Source: an uncultured Coriobacteriaceae bacterium
GTDB taxonomy: Bacteria > Actinomycetota > Coriobacteriia > Coriobacteriales > Atopobiaceae
Assembly: GCA_902777325.1 (NCBI GenBank)
Contig: CACYTH010000022.1
Location: 1 to 64,000, forward strand
DNA: 64,000 bases
Reading direction: 5' to 3'
The notes under the pieces were generated by a model. The model made no database searches, was not told the origin of the DNA, and saw only the letters and a list, made by a program, of their open reading frames with translations. Position 1 is the first letter of the stretch; every line of letters begins with the position of its first letter. The position numbers and the translations under genes are program-made. Of the stretch, positions 24,500 to 32,574 are shown one piece after another.

Positions 24500-26713
24500 A
24501 TGGCTGTCTTTGTTACGGGCGACATACACGGTTGGATCGACATCGGCAAGCTCACTCCGGAGCGCTGGCCCATGGGCGAGAAGCTGCGCAAGAGCGACTT
24601 TCTCGTCATCTGCGGCGACTTTGGCCTGGTGTGGACGGACCCTCCAACCCTCGAGGAGAAGTTCTTCCTGGACTGGCTCGACTCGAGGCCATGGACCACC
24701 CTGTTCATTGACGGCAATCACGAGAACTACGACCTTCTCGACAGCTATCCCACCTGCGAGTGGCGCGGCGGTCGCGTCTCGCGCATCCCTGGCACCAAGC
24801 ACATCCTTCATCTGCTGCGCGGCCAGGTCTACGAGATGGGCAAGTTCGGCCGCTGGTTCTGCATGGGCGGCGCCCCCTCGCACGACATCAGCGGGCGCGT
24901 GGCAGGCAGGTCGTGGTGGCCGCGCGAGATGCCCAGCAAGAAGGAGTACGAGACGGCGCTCGCCAACCTGGAGCGTGTCAACTGGCAGGTGGACTACGTC
25001 TTCACCCACGAGGTGCCCCGCAAGCTGCGCCGCCATGCGATGGTGCGCCACTACGACCCAAGCCGCGAGCAGGACGACGAGCTCTCCGCCTTCTTGCAGC
25101 AGGTGGACGAGCGCATAGACAAGTGCCGGCTCAAGGTGTGGTACGCCGGCCACTACCATGACGACATGATGCTGCGCGACAAGCAGCATGCGGAGATATA
25201 CAACCAGATCGTGCGCCTGGGCGAGCTGCCCGACGGCAGCGTCCACCGCCATCTGCCGTACTGCAGCGAGTCGTGGATTGGCATCAACGGTGCCGGCCAG
25301 CGTTACCGCGAATGGGTGCTCTCGCGCCAGATCGACGGCTGCACCATCACCTGGGAGGACAACGAGCACATCCGGCTTGCCACCAACACCATGTTCGGCA
25401 AGATCATCTTCCATCCGCGGGGAGACGATCCCGAGATCGTGGAGATGCACATCACGCGCAAGACGGACGGCGCGCCGATGTTCCGCGTGCGGTTCGAGCT
25501 TGACGACGAGCTGCGCGCGCAGGAGCTCTTCCTCGAGATGGCCGAGGTGCTCGACCGCACCGACATGCGTGGCATGACGCGCGTGCTGCTCTGCTGTGCG
25601 GCGGGCATCACGACCACCATCTACGAGAACAAGATGCACGCGCTCGCCGAGAAGCTCTCGCTCAACTACGTCTTCTCGGCCATGCCGCTTGACACTGCCA
25701 TCGAGCGGGGAGACCGCTATGACGTTGTCATGATCGCGCCGCAGATGGGGTATCGCTACCGGGACGCACGCCGCGCCTTCCCCAACTCCACGGTCATCGA
25801 GATCCCCGACCAGATCTTTGCCAGCTTTGACGTCAAGGCCACGATGCGGCTGCTCCTGGACGCGATGTCAGAGGGCATCCAACAGGAGGAAGCCGGCACC
25901 ACGGTGCAGATAGTGCGCCCCATCGACAAGAGCAAGGACGTGATGGTGGTCACGGTCATCCGCCGTGTCCACTCCCAGATCATCGGCTACCGCATCTTTG
26001 CGGACAGGGGTGTCGCTCTCGACGGCACGGTCTACAAACGCCATGTGGACTTCCGCGACATCGAGGACGTGCTTGCCACCGTCAAGCTCGATGGCTGGGA
26101 TGTGAGCACGCTTGATGCCATCGGCATCGCCCTGCCCGGCGTCATCAACCGCAACTCCATCTCCATGCCCTCCGATGACATCCGCGACTACGACATGGGT
26201 CGCAAGCTCGAGGAGCGCTACGGCATCGAGGTCTACATCGACAACAACTCCAACGCCGCCGCCATGGGCTGCTACATGTCCCAGACGGACTACGACACGG
26301 TGGTCTTCCACGCGCAGCGCACGGGCAGTGCGGCTTGCGGCGAGGGCATCGTGGTCGACGGGCACCTCTCCAAGGGGCGCCTCAACTACGCGGGCGAGCT
26401 GACGCCCCTCACCAAGCGGTACAACTACTCGGGCAAGATACACGAGCTGGTATGGACCTACGAGGGCATGCGCGAGATCGTGGCGTCGTACCTCTCCGCG
26501 AGCATCTGCACGATCTCGCCCGACGCGATATACGTGGCCGTCGCCCTGGTGAGCGACATGGACGCCCTGCGCGAGGAGCTGGCAAAGACCGTGCCCGAGC
26601 AGTACATCCCCGAGCTCATCTGGGTGGAGGACCACCGCGAGCTGGTGTTCTTGGGCGAGCTGGCGCTCTGCATCGACAAGCTGAACAACCCGCGCCTGCA
26701 CCGCAAGTGGTAG
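24500..26713 (+). CDS. Metallophosphoesterase - PTS IIB-like - degenerate ROK kinase fusion protein
   Basis: A single 737-residue frame with three recognisable parts. Residues 1-240: calcineurin-like phosphoesterase with a complete metal site (GDIHG, CGDFG, DGNHE, FTHE, AGHYHDD). Residues 359-456: a full-length PTS lactose/cellobiose IIB-like domain starting VLLCCAAGITTT, with Cys365/366 at the phosphorylation position and DVVMIAPQMGYRYRDA matching the family's GPQVR region. Residues 480-737: ROK-like (IGIALPGVI, NAAAMGC, GEGIVVDG, NYAGEL). The ROK part lacks the N-terminal DxGGT ATP motif. The catalytic Asp is Asn (DNNSN, 581-585), and the zinc motif is absent, so it is probably a sugar sensor, not a kinase. 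It lies 23 bases after the mupG-like gene. No such fusion is known to me; function is inferred to be PTS-coupled phosphoester hydrolysis or sensing. Confidence 0.85.
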   Translation: MAVFVTGDIHGWIDIGKLTPERWPMGEKLRKSDFLVICGDFGLVWTDPPTLEEKFFLDWLDSRPWTTLFIDGNHENYDLLDSYPTCEWRGGRVSRIPGTKHILHLLRGQVYEMGKFGRWFCMGGAPSHDISGRVAGRSWWPREMPSKKEYETALANLERVNWQVDYVFTHEVPRKLRRHAMVRHYDPSREQDDELSAFLQQVDERIDKCRLKVWYAGHYHDDMMLRDKQHAEIYNQIVRLGELPDGSVHRHLPYCSESWIGINGAGQRYREWVLSRQIDGCTITWEDNEHIRLATNTMFGKIIFHPRGDDPEIVEMHITRKTDGAPMFRVRFELDDELRAQELFLEMAEVLDRTDMRGMTRVLLCCAAGITTTIYENKMHALAEKLSLNYVFSAMPLDTAIERGDRYDVVMIAPQMGYRYRDARRAFPNSTVIEIPDQIFASFDVKATMRLLLDAMSEGIQQEEAGTTVQIVRPIDKSKDVMVVTVIRRVHSQIIGYRIFADRGVALDGTVYKRHVDFRDIEDVLATVKLDGWDVSTLDAIGIALPGVINRNSISMPSDDIRDYDMGRKLEERYGIEVYIDNNSNAAAMGCYMSQTDYDTVVFHAQRTGSAACGEGIVVDGHLSKGRLNYAGELTPLTKRYNYSGKIHELVWTYEGMREIVASYLSASICTISPDAIYVAVALVSDMDALREELAKTVPEQYIPELIWVEDHRELVFLGELALCIDKLNNPRLHRKW

Positions 26714-26753
26714 GGACGGCCTCTGGACGCATGCCTGAGCGTGAGTCTTCTGG

Positions 26754-27959
26754 CTAGTCCCGGAGCATCTCCGCAACCTCGGGGAAGGGCTCGAGCGTGC
26801 GCGCGAGCATGCCGTTCATGGCGGCAAGGGCCATGCCATAGTTGACGATGGGGATGCCCGCAGCCTGCGCCTGGCTCACGCGATGGGCCACCTCGCGATC
26901 GTTGAGCATACAGGCGCCGCAATGGATCACGAGGTCGATGCCCTCGAGGCTGTCAGGAAAGCCCGCGCCCGAGGTGAACGAGAACTTTGGCTCGGCATTG
27001 GCGTAGCGCCTGAGAAGCCGGGGGATCTTGACCGTGCCGATGTCCTCGCACTGGCGATGGTGGGTGCACCCCTCGCTGATCAGCACGTGGCTCTCGCTCG
27101 TGGTGGACCTGAGCGCCGCCGCACCGCGCACGAAGGGCTCGAGACTGCCCTTGTAGCGTGCCATGAGGATGGAGAACGAGGTCAGCGGGATGTCTCGTGG
27201 CACCACGGGGGCAACCTGGGCAAAGGCCTGGGAGTCGGTCACCACGAGGCGTGGAGGCGCCGCGGGGGCCGCCAGGGAGGAGGCGAGCTCCTGCGGCTGG
27301 CAGACCAGGCAGGTGGCATGGCAGTCAAGGATGTCGCGGATGACCATCTGCTGGGGGAGGATGAGCCGGCCCTTGGGTGCGGAGCTGTCGATGGGGACGA
27401 CGAGGATGACCACGTCCCCCTCGTCGAGAAGGTCCGCGATGAGGCGGCGATGGGGCTCCGTCTGCGCAGCAATGTGCGCGAGGCGCTCCTTGAGCTCGTG
27501 CACGCCGGCGCCCGTGAGCGCGCTGACGGCGAGCGCCCTCTCTGGCAGCTCGTCCTGCCCGTCCACGAGGTCGGCCTTGTTGTAGGCGAGCACGTAGGGC
27601 ACCTTGCGCTCGTCGAAGAGCCCCATGAGGTCGCGGTCGGCCTGCTGGGGCCCACGGGTGGCGTCTATCACGAGCACGGCGATGTCGCATTGGCGCAGGA
27701 CCCTCCTGGTGCGGCGCACGCGCTCCTCGCCGAGCGCACCCTCGTCGTCTATGCCCGGCGTGTCGATGATGACCACAGGCCCCAGCGGTAAGAGCTCCAT
27801 GGCCTTGCGCACCGCATCGGTGGTGGTGCCGGCCACATCCGAGACAACGGCCAGGTCCTGGCCGGTGACGGCATTGACGAGGCTGGACTTGCCGGCGTTG
27901 CGCACGCCAAAGAAGCCTATCTGCGTGCGCTCGCCCGACGGCGTGTCGTTGAGGCTCAT
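26754..27959 (-). CDS. hydF: [FeFe]-hydrogenase H-cluster maturation GTPase HydF
   Basis: A 401-residue scaffold GTPase that assembles the 2Fe subcluster before transfer to apo-hydrogenase. The GTPase domain has GVRNAGKSS (G1), SDVAGTTTD (G2), DTPGIDD (G3) and NKADLVD (G4). The C-terminal cluster ligands are in EGCTHHRQCED and HCGACM, matching the HydF pattern. The ATG at 27959 overlaps the hydE stop by four bases (ATGA) and follows AAGGAG. HydG and the hydrogenase itself are not in this window. Confidence 0.95.
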   Translation of the reverse strand: MSLNDTPSGERTQIGFFGVRNAGKSSLVNAVTGQDLAVVSDVAGTTTDAVRKAMELLPLGPVVIIDTPGIDDEGALGEERVRRTRRVLRQCDIAVLVIDATRGPQQADRDLMGLFDERKVPYVLAYNKADLVDGQDELPERALAVSALTGAGVHELKERLAHIAAQTEPHRRLIADLLDEGDVVILVVPIDSSAPKGRLILPQQMVIRDILDCHATCLVCQPQELASSLAAPAAPPRLVVTDSQAFAQVAPVVPRDIPLTSFSILMARYKGSLEPFVRGAAALRSTTSESHVLISEGCTHHRQCEDIGTVKIPRLLRRYANAEPKFSFTSGAGFPDSLEGIDLVIHCGACMLNDREVAHRVSQAQAAGIPIVNYGMALAAMNGMLARTLEPFPEVAEMLRD

Positions 27960-29038
27960 GGCCGCTCCTTGTGGGTCGTGTCTGACGGGAAGGGACGCCT
28001 GTCGCCACGGTCCACCACCACGCGGTAGCCCACCGAGAGCATGCGCATGGACAGGCAGCCGCGGCATTCGGCCGCCTCCTCGCCCGTACAGATCTTGTTG
28101 TCGTAGAGCTCGTACTTCTTGCGGACGCCGACGGGCGAGAGGTTGGGCATGACCACGTTTGCGCCGGCAAGCATGCCCTTCTCGCGCCCGCGCGGGTCGA
28201 GGGTGCCCAGGGCCGTGGTGGCCGGTATGAGCATGTCGGGGTGCATGAGCCTCAGGATGGAGAGCAGGTAGAGCGTAAGCTCCACCGAGCCTCCCGGCTC
28301 GTGGGCAAACTGGGTCGCGTGATGGGGCACAAAGGGGCCGATGCCGCACATCTCGGGATGGAAGTCCTGGATGAAGGCAAGGTCCGTGGCCAAGTGCCCG
28401 AGCGTCTGGTAGGGCGAGCCCACCATGAATCCGCAGCCGACGGCGTAGCCCACCTCGCGCAGGTCCCGCAGGCAGCGCATGCGGTTGTCAAAGGACATGG
28501 AGGCGGGGTGCAGCAGCGCGTAGTGGTCGCGGTCGGCCGTCTCGTGACGTAGCAGGTAGCGGTCGGCACCGGCGTCAAAGAGCGCCTGGTAGCTCTCGCG
28601 CGAGCGCTCGCCCATGGAGAGCGTGATGGCGCAGTCGGGGTGGGCTCGCTTGATGGAGCTGACGATGTCGCCCAGCCGCTCGTCGTCAAACCACTGGTCC
28701 TCTCCGCCCTGCAGTACGAAGGTTCGGAACCCGAGCTCGTAGCCCTCGTCCGCGCACCGCTCGATGACCTCGGGGTCGAGGCGGTAGCGCTCGCAGCTGG
28801 CATTGCTCGCGCGAAGCCCGCAGTAGTAGCAGTCGTTCTTGCAGATGCTGGAGATCTCGATAAGCCCGCGCACGAACACCTCGTCACCGTAGACGAGCCT
28901 GCGCACCTCGCTTGCGCGCGCCGCAAGAAGCGCGCGGGACTCGTCGTCGCGTCCCTCGAGAAGGCGCAGGTACTGCGATCTGGTAAGCGCATGCGTAGTT
29001 GAGAGCTCGTCTATGAGCTCCTCGGTCATACGGTCCAT
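27956..29038 (-). CDS. hydE: [FeFe]-hydrogenase maturation radical SAM enzyme HydE
   Basis: A 360-residue radical SAM protein with the CKNDCYYCG cluster motif near residue 66 and the family segments QGGEDQWF, LSMGERS and GFMVGSPYQT. HydE acts on the HydG-derived synthon during assembly of the H-cluster. The C-terminal CxxC-type pair (AAECRGCLSM) may hold the auxiliary cluster. The gene follows a small TM1266-like regulator by ten bases and overlaps hydF, forming a three-gene operon. Confidence 0.95.
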   Translation of the reverse strand: MDRMTEELIDELSTTHALTRSQYLRLLEGRDDESRALLAARASEVRRLVYGDEVFVRGLIEISSICKNDCYYCGLRASNASCERYRLDPEVIERCADEGYELGFRTFVLQGGEDQWFDDERLGDIVSSIKRAHPDCAITLSMGERSRESYQALFDAGADRYLLRHETADRDHYALLHPASMSFDNRMRCLRDLREVGYAVGCGFMVGSPYQTLGHLATDLAFIQDFHPEMCGIGPFVPHHATQFAHEPGGSVELTLYLLSILRLMHPDMLIPATTALGTLDPRGREKGMLAGANVVMPNLSPVGVRKKYELYDNKICTGEEAAECRGCLSMRMLSVGYRVVVDRGDRRPFPSDTTHKERP

Positions 29039-29048
29039 GGCGCAGATC

Positions 29049-29306
29049 CTAAGCCTCGGTGAAGAAGTTGGAATAGGCCGTCTTGGCGCTCACGCCCGGC
29101 AGGTTGCCCACCTTGCCGGCAAGTGCGGAGATGACGTCCTGCGGCGCGTCGATGGCGATGCTGATGATGTTGATGCCCTTGGCGCGGTAGGGGATGCCCA
29201 TGCGTCCCACGATGTAGGGACCGTACTCGTGAAGCGTCTCGTTGAGCCTCTCGACCGAGCTTGCGTCCTCCACGATGATGCCGATGACGGCTACGCGCGT
29301 GTCCAT
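29049..29306 (-). CDS. TM1266-type putative iron-only hydrogenase system regulator
   Basis: An 85-residue ferredoxin-fold/ACT-like protein. It starts MDTRVAVIGIIVED and contains GRMGIPYR and INIISIAIDAP, the signature of the TM1266 group that is linked by genome context to [FeFe]-hydrogenase maturation genes and resembles the NikR ligand domain without the DNA-binding part. It is first in the operon with hydE and hydF; AGGAGG precedes the ATG. Its regulatory role is inferred from conserved neighbourhood only. Confidence 0.88.
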   Translation of the reverse strand: MDTRVAVIGIIVEDASSVERLNETLHEYGPYIVGRMGIPYRAKGINIISIAIDAPQDVISALAGKVGNLPGVSAKTAYSNFFTEA

Positions 29307-29447
29307 GTTGTCCTCCTTCTCGTCGGGTGGCAGCTACGCCCTCGTGTCAGGGTTCCTTGTATGGTAGCAGCTCGCGCGTGGTGCCGATGCGCACGTACCG
29401 GCTTGGAAAACGTGCCTTTACAACGCGAGGTTGCCCTCGGGCAGGGC

Positions 29448-32006
29448 CTAGCGGTCCGGCTCGTCCTCGAGCGAGCGGATGACGCCGGCGATGATGTCGT
29501 CTCCCATGAAGGAACCCATCACGCGGGCGAAGTTGCGTGCCACGGGGAAGATCTCCGCATCGAGCGAGGCCCGTGCGCAGTCGTAGAACAGCTCGCAGGT
29601 CTCCTCCGTGGGGGCCACGGGGATGTCGTGCGCGCGCAGGATCTCCTCCACTGCCTCGGGCTCCATGTCGCCTTGGACCATGTCGGGGTTCTGCAGGTAC
29701 AGGACGGACATCTCCATGCTCATCACCGCAAGGATGGTGGGGATGAGGTGCATGGCGCTCTTGTAGCAAGCCTGGGCCGCGTCCACGTGTCCCCGCTTCC
29801 ACTGGAAGAAGGCCATGCGATAGTAGCCGTATCCGGCACCCTGGGGCTCGTAGGCCCTCCTCAGAAGCTCTCTGAGCTGTTCTACGGCCTCGTCGTCGCG
29901 GTCAAGCATCTCCAGGCACTTGACCAGATGCAGACGCGCACGGGCGTCGAGAGGGGCCAGCTCCACCATGCGCTGGGCGTGGGTGAGGGCCTGGTCGCCC
30001 TGCCCCTCCATGAGGTAGGTGACGGAGGCCAGCAGGTGCGCCTCATAGTAGGCGTCGGGCACCAGCATGACGGTTGGCTGCCGCTCCTCGCTGGCGTGCA
30101 GGCGGTTGTAGAGCGCGCGCTCGACATAGGAGTTGAAGAAGCGGTAGACCACGCTCGGCGTGTCCGCGTAGACGCCGGATCCGTCGATGCGCGCGAGCAG
30201 GGGGACGATCTGCGCACGTGCCCTTGCGGGCTCCTGGCGCATGATGAGCTCCTTGGCGGCATCGATGGCGCGCGTGAGCACGTCGCCACGGACGAACTCC
30301 TCGCCGATGGCAAGGGCGTCCCCGCTCAGGGATCCGTCGACGAGGCCGCGCACCACGCGCTCGGCCGCCTCGCGCACGGTTGGGTCGGGGTCGTCGCCGG
30401 CAAGCTCCATCACCGCGCGGACGTTCTTCTGCGTCGACTTCTCGTCGTCCTCGGGGGCAAGGCGCAGCATGATGGCGCTTGCCACCAGCGCACGGCTGTC
30501 GGACTCCTCGATTGCCAGCCCGGAGACATGGCTCGTGCCGAGGTGCTCGGCCGCGTGGGCGTCCAGGCGGCGTGACGAGAGCGACACGGGCATGTAGCGC
30601 CTGCTCGGGCAGAAGCGCTCCTCCTCCAAGTGGAAGCTCTGGCGCACGGGCCTCAGCCACCCGTCCTCGTAGCGCATGAGCGGCGCGAAGGAACGGTAGG
30701 TCTCGGTGAGGTCGCCTAGGTCGGTGAGGTCGATGCGCGAGAACCGCCAGCGGTCGAAGTCGACGCAGAAGTAGCAGTTGCGGCGCGACGGCGTGTCGAG
30801 CACGGCGGCAACCCATACGTGGCGGATGTGCTCGGAGCAGCGGAAGGCGCTCGCGGCAAGCAGCAGTGCCAGCCTGAGGGCGTAGTCCGCCGAGGCGCGC
30901 TGGCGCATGTCGCCGGTGGTGGGGACGATGCCCAGCCCGTCCACGTAGCACGAGGAGGGAAACACCTCGGCGGGGGTGAGCTGGATCTCGATGGCAACGT
31001 TGCCGTCGGCGACGTTGGTGCGGTAACGGGCGGAGAGGCGATAGGGGAGCTGGATCGTCTCGATGGCCTGGGAGATGCCATAGCGCACGCTCCACTCGCC
31101 CTCGGGCCAGTTGTCGTCGTCGGGGGAGGCAAGCGGCTCGTCGATGGGTCGCGCCTGCGCCACGATGGAGCGCGCGAGGCCCTGGTTGAGCTGGTAGGCC
31201 TGCTCCTGCGTGGCGTCCTCGGCAAGTGAGACGGAGGCGAAGCGGATGGCGTTGATGGCGCTCTCGAGCCTGAGCACGCGGAGCTTTGCCAGGTAGGAGA
31301 GGCTCTGGTCGGCATGGCGCAGGTAGATGAGGTGGGAGGACCTCAGCTGCACAGCCGTGAGCGAGGGCAGCTCCGGCTCGGTCTCGAAGAGCCCCGCCTC
31401 ATCGAGCATGCGCGCCGCATAGCGCTCGAGCTCGCAGGGTGCATTCTCGGGGTGCGCCTCGACGTCTGCCTCGCGCGTGCGGATGTCTCCCACAAAGCGC
31501 TTGAGCTCGGACAGCGGGTCCATGGCATTGGTGATGCGCTCCGCGAGCTCGGGGAAGTCGAGGCGCGAGGCCTGCGACGGCTCCACGACCTCGGCCGTGA
31601 GCTCGTCGGCGGCCGTGAGCGTAAGGCTGCTCGCTGCCGGCTCGCCATCGTTGGCCGAGGCATCGTCGGTAACGTTAGCGCCCTGGGCGGTAGGAGAGGT
31701 GGCCGCTTCAGGAGTCTCGCTCTCAGTGGAGTCAACAGCCTCGCTGGCATCTTTGACGGGAGCTTGCTCCTCTGTGGCAGACGCGGGGCCTGGGGCGTCT
31801 GCAACGTGGGGAGCGGGCTCGTCCGCAATGCGCGTGGACTGCCTGCTCAGGACGAGCGTGAGCAGGCTCGTGCTTGCAATGGCGCCCATCAGCGCCGGAA
31901 GGCCCCAACCAAGGGCGACGCCGGCGCAGGAGAGACCGAGCAGCGCCATCAGTGCGATTGACGTTGTCAGCTTGCCCGAGTGGTTGTCACGTTTGTCTGA
32001 TCTCAT
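29448..32006 (-). CDS. Membrane-anchored TPR-containing protein of unknown function
   Basis: About 852 residues from the ATG at 32006 (a TTG six codons earlier is possible; neither has a clear ribosome site). Two adjacent membrane helices lie within the first 50 residues. They are followed by a low-complexity Ala/Glu/Thr/Ser region to about residue 140 and a large cytoplasmic portion. Near residues 660-790 there are tetratricopeptide-like repeats (AHLLASVTYLMEGQGDQALTHAQ; ARLHLVKCLEMLDRDDEAVE; YYRMAFFQWKRGHVDAAQ). No catalytic motif is visible. It resembles lineage-restricted coriobacterial proteins; function unknown. Downstream it is followed by about 140 bases without a gene. Confidence 0.75.
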   Translation of the reverse strand: MRSDKRDNHSGKLTTSIALMALLGLSCAGVALGWGLPALMGAIASTSLLTLVLSRQSTRIADEPAPHVADAPGPASATEEQAPVKDASEAVDSTESETPEAATSPTAQGANVTDDASANDGEPAASSLTLTAADELTAEVVEPSQASRLDFPELAERITNAMDPLSELKRFVGDIRTREADVEAHPENAPCELERYAARMLDEAGLFETEPELPSLTAVQLRSSHLIYLRHADQSLSYLAKLRVLRLESAINAIRFASVSLAEDATQEQAYQLNQGLARSIVAQARPIDEPLASPDDDNWPEGEWSVRYGISQAIETIQLPYRLSARYRTNVADGNVAIEIQLTPAEVFPSSCYVDGLGIVPTTGDMRQRASADYALRLALLLAASAFRCSEHIRHVWVAAVLDTPSRRNCYFCVDFDRWRFSRIDLTDLGDLTETYRSFAPLMRYEDGWLRPVRQSFHLEEERFCPSRRYMPVSLSSRRLDAHAAEHLGTSHVSGLAIEESDSRALVASAIMLRLAPEDDEKSTQKNVRAVMELAGDDPDPTVREAAERVVRGLVDGSLSGDALAIGEEFVRGDVLTRAIDAAKELIMRQEPARARAQIVPLLARIDGSGVYADTPSVVYRFFNSYVERALYNRLHASEERQPTVMLVPDAYYEAHLLASVTYLMEGQGDQALTHAQRMVELAPLDARARLHLVKCLEMLDRDDEAVEQLRELLRRAYEPQGAGYGYYRMAFFQWKRGHVDAAQACYKSAMHLIPTILAVMSMEMSVLYLQNPDMVQGDMEPEAVEEILRAHDIPVAPTEETCELFYDCARASLDAEIFPVARNFARVMGSFMGDDIIAGVIRSLEDEPDR

Positions 32007-32164
32007 ACGTTGGAGTGTACCCAACTTGGGGGCAGGCGATTCCCGAGGTTGTCCGCCTCATCATATTTGGCCCGATGTCCTGTGGCCAGCCCTGCCGTCT
32101 GCCTGTCGTGGGGTGCCGCATGCGGTTCATTTGTGGCAAATGCGGACAATTTTCTCTCTTTAAC

Positions 32165-32193
32165 TTGAATACATGAACAAATGCTCATATATT
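32165..32193 (+). promoter_or_regulatory. arsR-P-type ATPase promoter with overlapping ArsR operator
   Basis: TTGAAT and TATATT are separated by exactly 17 bases. The spacer contains ATGAACA-AA-TGCTCAT (32173-32188), an imperfect inverted repeat of the 12-2-12 type bound by SmtB/CzrA/CadC repressors. An ArsR dimer bound here would cover the promoter, so the operon should be autorepressed and released by metal. Confidence 0.8.
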
Positions 32194-32218
32194 ATTTCGT
32201 GACAAGAAAGGAGAGCCG

Positions 32219-32572
32219 ATGCGCGAAGAGCACACCATAGAGCCCAATGAGCTCATCGAGAGCTATCTGGCCAACGAGGACATCATCTACGAGGCGACGC
32301 AGATCTTTGACGCCTTATCCGACTATACGCGCTTTCAGATTCTGTCGGCGCTTTGCGTGTCAAGCAAGAGCGTCTCGGAGCTCAAGGACCTCTGCCACGT
32401 GACGCAGTCCGCCATCTCGCATCAGCTGCGCCTGCTGCGCGACCGGGGCCTCGTCTTTGCGCGGCGCGAGGGCCAGCACGTCATCTATTCGCTTGCCGAC
32501 GAGCACGTGGCCACGCTGATGCGCGTGGGCCTCGAGCACGCTGCCGAGACCGTGTCGGTGGAAGGGGAGTAG
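32219..32572 (+). CDS. ArsR/SmtB family metal-sensing repressor
   Basis: A 117-residue winged-helix repressor. The recognition helix is in VTQSAISHQLRLLRDRGLV. The last helix carries DEH-x10-HAAE, matching the DxHx10Hx2[E/H] alpha-5 zinc site of SmtB and CzrA. The alpha-3 cysteine motif of CadC/ArsR (ELCVC) is replaced by ELKDLC, so zinc or cobalt sensing is more likely than arsenic or cadmium thiolate sensing. AAAGGAG precedes the ATG. It is two bases from the P-type ATPase gene that it should control. Confidence 0.92.
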   Translation: MREEHTIEPNELIESYLANEDIIYEATQIFDALSDYTRFQILSALCVSSKSVSELKDLCHVTQSAISHQLRLLRDRGLVFARREGQHVIYSLADEHVATLMRVGLEHAAETVSVEGE

Positions 32573-32574
32573 CC

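Noticed and set aside
24500-26713. Artificial fusion of three neighbouring genes
   Set aside because: The frame is open over 2.2 kb with consistent codon usage and no internal ribosome site at the domain borders, and linkers are natural-looking. A raw-read check is still listed as the test.
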